This document shows, piece after piece, positions 1 through 4,910 of a stretch of 6,009 nt of DNA. The translations under genes were made by a program, and so were the position numbers. The notes under the pieces were generated by a model. That model saw only the letters and a program-made list of their open reading frames with translations, did not search any database and was not told the origin of the DNA. The DNA comes from Flavobacteriaceae bacterium UBA7433. Its GTDB lineage: Bacteria > Bacteroidota > Bacteroidia > Flavobacteriales > Flavobacteriaceae. Location: contig DLQL01000073.1 of the NCBI GenBank assembly GCA_002477565.1, forward strand, positions 1 through 6,009, written 5' to 3'. Position 1 is the stretch's first letter; each line of letters begins with the position of its first letter.

Positions 1-198
1 AGTACTTCGAAAAGATACTTTTCCTTGTTCCCCAGTTACACCGACATATGTGCCTGATTTCAAATAAATCTGTGCATTTGAAACTGCCGCTTCAGTCAAA
101 TCATCGACCACCAAAAAATCAACATTCACTTCTATCTGAGAAAGCGTTTTGAAAGAAACAAACATGAAAAATAAAAACAAGTATGGCTTTGTATACAT
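1..198 (-). CDS. N-terminal fragment of an exported protein, probably a TonB-dependent receptor with a carboxypeptidase-regulatory-like domain
   Basis: An open frame of 66 codons starts with ATG at 198 and runs off the window at base 1. Residues 1-21 form a signal peptide: MYTKPY, then a hydrophobic core LFLFFMFVSF, with likely cleavage near LSQ. From residue 22 the pattern is that of a small beta-sandwich regulatory-like domain: EVNVDFLVVDD, then SNAQIYLKSG, then GVTGEQGKVSF. It matches the usual 'V.D..T...V.NA.I.L..G...G.T...G...F' layout. In Bacteroidota this domain commonly precedes the plug and barrel of TonB-dependent receptors, and such receptors are neighbours of imelysin/DUF4856 genes, so an outer-membrane receptor is the best guess. 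Plug and barrel lie outside the window. Another surface protein carrying the same domain remains possible. The gene follows the imelysin gene by 77 bases with no promoter motif seen between them, so cotranscription is likely. No clear Shine-Dalgarno sequence precedes the ATG. Confidence 0.55.
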   Translation of the reverse strand, partial: MYTKPYLFLFFMFVSFKTLSQIEVNVDFLVVDDLTEAAVSNAQIYLKSGTYVGVTGEQGKVSFRST

Positions 199-217
199 GA
201 GGTATTGTTCTTTTAGC

Positions 218-252
218 AGAAAAGCTCATTGTCAAAAAACATGAGCTCCTCT
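218..252 (-). other. Intergenic hairpin between the imelysin gene and the receptor-like gene
   Basis: A perfect 7-bp inverted repeat (223-229 with 241-247, AGCTCAT/ATGAGCT) encloses an 11-base loop. Read as minus-strand RNA, the stem extends to 12 pairs through two G-U wobbles (248:222 and 249:221) and three more Watson-Crick pairs. On the plus strand those wobbles would be A-C mismatches, so any structure belongs to the transcript of these genes. No U-tract follows the stem, so it is a poor intrinsic terminator. A processing, stability or attenuating element is more plausible. The fold was judged by eye only. Confidence 0.45.
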
Positions 253-275
253 TTTATTTGCTATTTATAATGCGG

Positions 276-1376
276 TTAGTCACCATCTGTATCGTTAAAA
301 TCGGCTTTGATCTTCAAAGCAGCTATCATGTTGGTTTTCAACACTTCTACAACCGAATGCAACTCTTTTCGCATGACTACAAATGCATCTCTGTCTGCAA
401 TAATTTGGTTGTAAAAGTTATCCTCTAAGCCATTTGCCGTAGAAATCGCCTTGTCCATTTTCTCAAGAATAACAACACTCAAACTTCTTCCACCAGCTTC
501 AATATCCAAATCCGTCAAATAACTTTTCAGACTGATTCCTTCTGTATTCGAATTGAAATGTTTGCCTGCAAAAAAATCTCTAGAAGCCTGGATAGCGAAG
601 ACAAACAACTCTTTGGAAACATCTTTTTTATAAAAAGCTTCTACAGACTCAGGAACAGGAGTATTGGTAAAAAAACCTATGGGTTTGCCTATTTTAGCTA
701 CTCGAATGTGTTTTTCAAAGTTGAAAATAAAATCGTTTGTCAATTTATCTACGGAAGCGGTTGCAGAAGAACATTCATTTTGTATGAAAATGGTTTTATA
801 AGAACCTTTCCAATCATTTAAAACATCTTTTCCCATCTGTTCAAGCCTGTTCGAAACGGCTGTCAAATAAACACCGTAATTCGGATCGTTGTAAACATTC
901 AAAATTTCAAGGTCTGAATCTTTTACGCCATTTAACAAATAGTCCAATGCAGGAAATCCTTGTTTGTCCATTTCTGTAGACAACGACAAATCGTAGGAGT
1001 CGCTCGCTATGTTATTTTCCACTCCCACTGCATCCAAAGGGTAAGTATTGGTGTAATCTCTCAACCGCAGCACTTCCGCCTTTCCAATTTGAAAGAGGGC
1101 TACTTTTTGCCAAGCAATGTATGCTCCCAACCAAGAAGTTCTGGCCTTGTCCAAATTTGTTTGATTTGGGGTATCTGAAAATGCAACAAGGTCAATTTTC
1201 AAACCTTCCAATTTGTTCGTGTAGTTCTCATAAGCAGGAATGATGATATTCCCCGCCCAATTGTTCAACATAGCCCCTCTGTCAAAATCGTCTGTTGTGC
1301 ACTGGTCATCAGCATCTGTCATGCAAGAAACGGTGCATAAAGAAAACAATAAAATCAAAAAGCTGTTTTTTATCAT
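276..1376 (-). CDS. Imelysin-like (peptidase M75 family) lipoprotein
   Basis: This is a 366-residue lipoprotein of the imelysin-like family, whose members are cell-envelope proteins linked to iron uptake. The start is taken at ATG 1376, because it opens directly into a lipoprotein signal (MIKNSFLILLFSLCTVSC, acylated Cys18). The ATG at 1403 would add nine residues before the signal. Family features are the N-terminal block at residues 39-66 (NNW.GNIIIPAYENY...L..F), an ARTSWLGAYIAWQK block (78-91) and a G-F-P-A-L-D-Y-L-L segment (140-148). The C-terminal repeat has GISLKSYL near 280-287. In classical imelysins the 140-145 segment is GxHxxE; here His is Pro and Glu is Asp, so protease or metal binding by that motif is unlikely. 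Acidic residues after Cys18 (MTDADD) resemble the surface-export signal of Bacteroidota lipoproteins. The protein ends in an acidic NDTDGD tail. It lies between the DUF4856 and receptor-like genes. Confidence 0.9.
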   Translation of the reverse strand: MIKNSFLILLFSLCTVSCMTDADDQCTTDDFDRGAMLNNWAGNIIIPAYENYTNKLEGLKIDLVAFSDTPNQTNLDKARTSWLGAYIAWQKVALFQIGKAEVLRLRDYTNTYPLDAVGVENNIASDSYDLSLSTEMDKQGFPALDYLLNGVKDSDLEILNVYNDPNYGVYLTAVSNRLEQMGKDVLNDWKGSYKTIFIQNECSSATASVDKLTNDFIFNFEKHIRVAKIGKPIGFFTNTPVPESVEAFYKKDVSKELFVFAIQASRDFFAGKHFNSNTEGISLKSYLTDLDIEAGGRSLSVVILEKMDKAISTANGLEDNFYNQIIADRDAFVVMRKELHSVVEVLKTNMIAALKIKADFNDTDGD

Positions 1377-1400
1377 AATGACATTTATTATAATCGTTGG

Positions 1401-1408
1401 CAAAATTA
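1401..1408 (-). promoter_or_regulatory. Candidate -7 promoter motif (TAATTTTG) for the imelysin gene
   Basis: The minus strand reads TAATTTTG, a full match to the TAnnTTTG -7 consensus of the Bacteroidota primary sigma factor. It lies about 25 bases before the ATG at 1376, giving a predicted leader of roughly 20 bases. No convincing TTTG-type -33 box is seen. The site is directly downstream of the 1412-1451 hairpin, a sensible place for an internal promoter. The motif is short and AT-rich, so chance occurrence is a real alternative. Confidence 0.4.
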
Positions 1409-1411
1409 ATC

Positions 1412-1451
1412 AAAAGTATTTGAGTAAATTTCAATCTACTCAAATACTTTT
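1412..1451 (-). terminator. Strong hairpin after the DUF4856 gene, partial terminator or attenuator
   Basis: Perfect 15-bp inverted repeat: arm 1412-1426 (AAAAGTATTTGAGTA) pairs with 1437-1451 across a 10-base loop. In the minus-strand transcript it begins 10 bases after the DUF4856 stop and ends in UUUU, followed by GAUUAAUUUU, an imperfect U-tract. The A-run at the 5' side and U-run at the 3' side give the usual bidirectional-terminator look, but the stem is AT-rich. It could end most DUF4856 transcripts, protect their 3' ends, or let some polymerase through to the imelysin gene. Confidence 0.6.
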
Positions 1452-1461
1452 ACTTTATTTT

Positions 1462-2691
1462 TTATTCCGCTGCTTGTGCTGTTGTAAAATCAAACTTGGC
1501 TGAAATTTGATTGGATATTTCATCTAGTACAACCCCGTCTGCAAGGTCCCAAAAACCATTTCCTTTTTCCAATTTAGCAATCATAGCATTCACTTCTGAG
1601 AAAGTAAAATACGGCGCATCTGTTTCCGGATTTCTCGTAAACTGTAGGCTGTAAATAAAACCATAGCCTTCAGACAAACCATGCAATGCTGAAGCATATG
1701 CTTCAGAAGCTAAATCTTCTTTTCCTGCTTGAAGGTAGTGGACTGCGCGCACCCCAATGACTTTTGAAATCTGGTATTGCAATATTTCAATCGCATCTCT
1801 CAAAACACCGTACTCTTTGGCAACCACAGCGGAACGTCCCAATTTAAAAGCTTTGAAAATCTGGTCTTGAATTCCTGAAAAATCAGAATCCCCGTTCACT
1901 TTGGCAATGTATTTGAACAAAAACTTATCGCCTTCTGTCGTAATTGGACTTTCTCCATCTACAGTTGCATCACCATAAACATACCCATAGGCCTCGTCAA
2001 AATGATGTTCGTACTTCGTATAGTTTTTTCCAGACTCCAGTGTTTCTGTGGTATTGTCTGCAATATAGCTTTCATTTGAAATCCTGTTATCTCCTAAATA
2101 GTTATTCAATACTTGATCAACAACCAAGGCTCCAATCAAGCCTTTGTTAAATGCTTGGTTGTATTCCAACCCCTTTGCACTTACATAACGAGAACCTACA
2201 AAACCTGCTACTCCGGGCGCTGCTTCTATGAGACTATTAGGAACCACTTCTGTGACCTGCTTTTTCAAAAAACCAGACATAAGGGCTTGAATTGCTTCCT
2301 TTGCAAGCGCATCATCTCCAAACAGATCGTCCGACGCTGCCACTTTACTTTTTACACTTTTAGAGGACTCATTCAATTCAGTGGATGAAAAATCATCCGC
2401 GCCTGCCGTGTGCGCAAAAGCAGCTTCTAAATCTTGCTCAGATTTCCCTGAATCGATTGCTAGGTACCCCAAAATTTCTTTGGCCATCGAAAGGCGTGTT
2501 GTTTGCCCTCCAAAACTTACCGTAGAAACGCCATCTCTTTCAAATACATACGTAGAAGGCACGTTGAATTCAACATCAATATCGTTTACATTTTTTTTCG
2601 AAAGGTTGACAGGAATGTCTTCTTCATTGCATGCCAAAAACATGGTTGACATGACAAACAACATACTCGTATTTAATAGATACTTTTTCAT
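1462..2691 (-). CDS. DUF4856 domain-containing lipoprotein
   Basis: This 409-residue lipoprotein is recognised as a DUF4856 family member, a Bacteroidota group of unknown biochemical function often encoded beside imelysin-like proteins. The signal is MKKYLLNTSMLFVMSTMFLA with Cys21. The following NEED resembles the acidic surface-export signal, so an outer-face location is likely. Recognisable blocks are PSTYVFERDG...FGGQTTRL (45-66), LEYNQAFNKGLIGALVVDQVLNNYL (175-199, cited in parts), EHHFDEAYGYVYG (228-240), VRAVHYLQAG (314-323) and HGLSEGYGFIYSLQFTRNP (337-355). The histidines and acidic or aromatic residues of EHHFDEAYGY and HGLSEGYG are candidate ligand contacts, which is inference. The segment at about 95-125 is Ser/Lys/Asp-rich and probably a loop. 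ATG 2691 is chosen because it starts the lipoprotein signal; a weak AAGGA lies about ten bases upstream. A -7 motif at 2743-2750 suggests it heads the uptake locus. Confidence 0.88.
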   Translation of the reverse strand: MKKYLLNTSMLFVMSTMFLACNEEDIPVNLSKKNVNDIDVEFNVPSTYVFERDGVSTVSFGGQTTRLSMAKEILGYLAIDSGKSEQDLEAAFAHTAGADDFSSTELNESSKSVKSKVAASDDLFGDDALAKEAIQALMSGFLKKQVTEVVPNSLIEAAPGVAGFVGSRYVSAKGLEYNQAFNKGLIGALVVDQVLNNYLGDNRISNESYIADNTTETLESGKNYTKYEHHFDEAYGYVYGDATVDGESPITTEGDKFLFKYIAKVNGDSDFSGIQDQIFKAFKLGRSAVVAKEYGVLRDAIEILQYQISKVIGVRAVHYLQAGKEDLASEAYASALHGLSEGYGFIYSLQFTRNPETDAPYFTFSEVNAMIAKLEKGNGFWDLADGVVLDEISNQISAKFDFTTAQAAE

Positions 2692-2742
2692 GATTTATTT
2701 ATCCTTATTTAGATTGTTTAAAAATAGTGTTTAAATTCCCTG

Positions 2743-2750
2743 CAAATATA
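2743..2750 (-). promoter_or_regulatory. Candidate -7 promoter motif (TATATTTG) for the DUF4856 gene
   Basis: TATATTTG on the minus strand matches TAnnTTTG fully and sits about 52 bases before the ATG at 2691. This predicts a start of transcription near 2737 and a leader of about 46 bases. A run of six T (2767-2772) sits 16 bases upstream, where the -33 element is expected, but it is not a TTTG box. A tandem AT-rich repeat (2772-2791) lies just beyond it. Confidence 0.5.
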
Positions 2751-2771
2751 CAACTGAATTTTAAATAAAAA

Positions 2772-2791
2772 AGAATTATTTAGAATTATTT
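2772..2791. repeat. Tandem 10-bp direct repeat upstream of the DUF4856 promoter
   Basis: AGAATTATTT occurs twice back to back (2772-2781 and 2782-2791). Both copies sit in an AT-rich 125-base gap between the lyase and DUF4856 genes, with TTAAATAA on each side (2761-2768 and 2791-2798). Relative to the predicted transcription start, the repeat covers about -35 to -55, where an activator or repressor could bind. No Fur-box match is clear. It may simply be low-complexity intergenic sequence. No convincing terminator for the upstream lyase gene is seen in this gap. Confidence 0.4.
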
Positions 2792-2816
2792 TAAATAAGA
2801 GAATAAAGGGGGAAGA

Positions 2817-3677
2817 TCAAAGAGAAAAAATCTGGAGAGCAGCGTTGTAAGCACTTTCAAAAGCCATGGGCTTGGTCCCTGTTGCTATCTGCTGAGAGGC
2901 AAAGTATGAGAGTAATTTTTCAGTAGGCATGTTTCCTATCAATTCATCATTGGCCATTGGACAGCCTCCATGTCCTTGAATGGCACCGTCAAAACGAAGG
3001 CAGCCCGCTTGAAAAGCAGCTTCGACTTTCGGTTTCCAAGAAGTATAAGAAGTGTGCAGGTGTGCTCCAAATTCTACTGTTGGGTACTGGGGAATTAAAT
3101 GGGAAAACAAATACGATATGTTGGCAGGAGTTGCAGTTCCTATGGTGTCGGAAAGAGAAAGGATTTCAACACCCATCTCAGTCAATTTTTTAGTCCATTT
3201 GCCTACCAGTTCCAACGACCAAGGTTCTCCATACGGATTGCCAAAGCCCATGGACAGATAGGTTACGACTTTTTTGTTGGCAACAGTCGCAATGTTGAGA
3301 ACCTCGTCCAAAACACCCAGGGATTGTTCGATGGTTTTTTGGGTGTTTCGCATTTGAAAAATCTCAGAGACCGAAAAAGGAAAGCCCAAAAAATCAATTT
3401 CTTCAAAAATAGCCGCATCACGAGCTCCCCGTGTATTGGCTACAATGGCCAAAAGTTTGCTCCGGGTTTCTGACAAATCCAATCGAGACAATACTGCTGC
3501 GGTATCTCGCATCTGCGGAATGGCTTTGGGAGAGACAAAACTTCCAAAATCAACTGTGTCAAATCCGACGCCCAACAACGCGTTCACATAGGCTGCTTTG
3601 GCAGCAGTTGGAATGAATTCCCTGACTCCTTGAAGGGCATCTCTGGGACATTCTATGATTTTTACTTGTAAATCCAC
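2817..3677 (-). CDS. Hydroxymethylglutaryl-CoA lyase (HMG-CoA lyase family)
   Basis: Predicted to cleave 3-hydroxy-3-methylglutaryl-CoA to acetoacetate and acetyl-CoA, the last step of leucine breakdown, in the cytoplasm. The 286 residues match the family's length and DRE-TIM barrel fold. Visible active-site features are VKIIECPRDALQ (5-16, catalytic Arg12 and metal ligand Asp13), SFVSPK (46-51), SLSDTIGTATP (174-184), the metal-binding His206 and His208 in AHLHTSY, and the loop GHGGCPMA with catalytic Cys239, followed by Asn249. The Asp that follows HxH in human and proteobacterial enzymes (HCHDTYG) is Thr here, so a related acyl-CoA lyase activity cannot be excluded. The start is GTG at 3677: the next in-frame Met is residue 56, beyond the essential Arg/Asp motif, and an in-frame TGA lies at 3704-3702 with no ATG, GTG or TTG between. 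The pyrD stop is 55 bases upstream. Confidence 0.92.
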   Translation of the reverse strand: MDLQVKIIECPRDALQGVREFIPTAAKAAYVNALLGVGFDTVDFGSFVSPKAIPQMRDTAAVLSRLDLSETRSKLLAIVANTRGARDAAIFEEIDFLGFPFSVSEIFQMRNTQKTIEQSLGVLDEVLNIATVANKKVVTYLSMGFGNPYGEPWSLELVGKWTKKLTEMGVEILSLSDTIGTATPANISYLFSHLIPQYPTVEFGAHLHTSYTSWKPKVEAAFQAGCLRFDGAIQGHGGCPMANDELIGNMPTEKLLSYFASQQIATGTKPMAFESAYNAALQIFSL

Positions 3678-3682
3678 ACAGC

Positions 3683-3690
3683 CAAATATA
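3683..3690 (-). promoter_or_regulatory. Candidate -7 promoter motif (TATATTTG) abutting the lyase GTG start
   Basis: TATATTTG on the minus strand is identical to the motif before the DUF4856 gene. It ends only five bases before the GTG initiation codon at 3677. Since transcription normally begins a few bases after this element, the transcript would start at or within a base or two of the GTG and lack a leader. A TTTT run about 20 bases upstream is a weak -33 candidate. Alternatively the lyase is read from the pyrD transcript and the motif is fortuitous. Confidence 0.4.
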
Positions 3691-3732
3691 CAGCTATCTG
3701 TTCAGACGGTAAAACGAAAGGAGCGGAATGTC

Positions 3733-4776
3733 TTAGGAAGCGCCTTCTCTATGTAAAAGGGCCTTGTTGATCTCTTTGATAAGACGGGGGCCTTCGTAGA
3801 CAAAACCGGTGTAGAGCTGCACCAAATCTGCCCCTGCGTCTATTTTCTCCAAAGCGTCTTCGGCAGTGTGTATGCCTCCTACTCCAATGATGGGAAATGC
3901 TTTGTTCGAGTGGTCAGCGAGGTATTGGATTGTTGCGGTGCTTCTTTCCTTGATAGGAAGTCCACTCAAACCACCATTTCCGATGGCCTCTAATTGATTT
4001 TTTGGAGTTTTTAGTCCTTCCCGATTGGTCGATGTATTGGAGGCAATGACACCGTCTATTTGGGTCTCGGCTACCAATTCGATGATTTCATCCAATTGGT
4101 GGGAATTCAAGTCGGGAGCAATTTTTAACAAGATGGGTTTTTGAACAGGTTTCTTTGCATTGATTTTTTGAACAGCGCCTATCAACTCCAAAAGATAGTC
4201 TTTGTCTTGGAGCTTGGCATGACTTCCGACATTGGGACAACTGACGTTTAGGACAAAATAATCGACATATGGATGGAGTTCGTAAAAAGTATCACAGTAA
4301 TCTTGGGTGTATTGTTCCAATGGAATTCCGGTGTTTTTACCGATGTTCCCTCCAATGATGAGTTTCTTTTTGTTTTTTTTCAAATGCGCAATGGCTGCAG
4401 CTACTCCGTCGTTGTTAAAGCCCATTCTGTTGATCAGACCTTGGTCATCCTTCAATCGAAACAAACGTTGTTTGGGGTTTCCTTCCTGTCCTTTGGGTGT
4501 GAGTGTTCCGATTTCTACAAAACCGAAACCAAAATCTGCCAATTCGTTGAACAAGACTGCATTTTTATCAAAACCTGCTGCCAAACCTACTGGATTTTTA
4601 AAAGTGAGTCCAAACAATGTACGCTCCAATCGCGGATCTTTATTTAGGTACAAAGCCCTTAATAATTGGGGTACCCCTGGTATTTTGGAAAGGTTTCTGA
4701 TCAGCGAAAATGTGAAGTAATGCACTTTTTCTGGATCAATGCTAAAAAGAAGTGGACGTATGAGTGATTTGTACAT
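3733..4776 (-). CDS. pyrD: Dihydroorotate dehydrogenase, quinone-dependent (class 2)
   Basis: Oxidises dihydroorotate to orotate in de novo pyrimidine synthesis, passing electrons through FMN to the respiratory quinone pool at the inner face of the membrane. The 347 residues align along their length with E. coli PyrD. The N-terminal amphipathic region typical of class 2 is present (residues 1-45, starting MYKSLIRPLLFSIDPEKVH). FMN and substrate motifs are GLAAGFDKN (64-72), EIGTLTP (88-94), LINRMGFNN (114-122), GNIGKN (143-148), Lys218 in LLKIAPDL, SNTSTNR (246-252), GGLSG (268-272) and GVGGI (298-302). The catalytic-base motif is NVSCPN (177-182), with Cys180 where class 2 enzymes usually have Ser. 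ATG 4776 gives the expected class 2 N-terminus. No Shine-Dalgarno sequence is obvious; a -7 motif lies at 4820-4827. The lyase gene follows after 55 bases. Confidence 0.97.
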   Translation of the reverse strand: MYKSLIRPLLFSIDPEKVHYFTFSLIRNLSKIPGVPQLLRALYLNKDPRLERTLFGLTFKNPVGLAAGFDKNAVLFNELADFGFGFVEIGTLTPKGQEGNPKQRLFRLKDDQGLINRMGFNNDGVAAAIAHLKKNKKKLIIGGNIGKNTGIPLEQYTQDYCDTFYELHPYVDYFVLNVSCPNVGSHAKLQDKDYLLELIGAVQKINAKKPVQKPILLKIAPDLNSHQLDEIIELVAETQIDGVIASNTSTNREGLKTPKNQLEAIGNGGLSGLPIKERSTATIQYLADHSNKAFPIIGVGGIHTAEDALEKIDAGADLVQLYTGFVYEGPRLIKEINKALLHREGAS

Positions 4777-4819
4777 TGCGATGGTTGTAGAAAAGGTGTT
4801 CGTTTTTGATGATTCCCTG

Positions 4820-4827
4820 CAAAATTA
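4820..4827 (-). promoter_or_regulatory. Candidate -7 promoter motif (TAATTTTG) for pyrD
   Basis: TAATTTTG on the minus strand matches TAnnTTTG and lies between the pheT terminator and the pyrD ATG. That is the only place a dedicated pyrD promoter could be, given the terminator upstream. The predicted leader is about 40 bases. The -33 region shows no clear TTTG. Confidence 0.5.
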
Positions 4828-4862
4828 CAAAAAAGGGTTGGATTGAACTCTTTAAAATACTT

Positions 4863-4904
4863 GCAACAAAAAACACTTTCTAAGTAGAAAGTGTTTTTTG
4901 TTGC
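4863..4904 (-). terminator. Intrinsic terminator of pheT, bidirectional in form
   Basis: Perfect 19-bp inverted repeat: arm 4863-4881 pairs with 4886-4904 across a 4-base loop (AAGT). The core stem ACACTTTCT/AGAAAGTGT is flanked by six A on one side and six T on the other, so a U-tract follows the core hairpin on either strand. It begins six bases after the pheT stop codon, and so should end pheT transcription and insulate pyrD. Confidence 0.9.
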
Positions 4905-4910
4905 CCTTGC

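Noticed and set aside
1377..1403. A start nine codons further upstream (ATG at 1403) for the imelysin-like gene.
   Set aside because: It would put MPTIIINVI before a complete lipoprotein signal, and the TAATTTTG promoter motif at 1401-1408 would overlap that start. ATG 1376 begins the signal cleanly.
2381..2734. Plus-strand open frame of 117 codons over the start of the DUF4856 gene.
   Set aside because: It is antisense to the conserved N-terminal part and signal peptide of the DUF4856 gene, and its translation resembles no known protein.
2692..2816. A terminator for the lyase gene or a Fur box in the AT-rich gap.
   Set aside because: No stable GC-containing stem with a U-tract is visible, and the AT-rich repeats do not fit the 19-bp Fur inverted repeat well enough to call.
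4360..4382. Run of eight T on the plus strand (A8 in pyrD mRNA, reading AAA AAA AAC), a possible slippery frameshift site.
   Set aside because: It encodes a surface Lys-rich segment (HLKKNKKKL) in a conserved enzyme. A -1 shift gives only a short truncated product, and no stimulating structure was recognised downstream.
4307..4720. Plus-strand open frame of 137 codons.
   Set aside because: It lies entirely antisense to pyrD, whose protein is conserved throughout. The translation has no recognisable domain and looks like a shadow frame.
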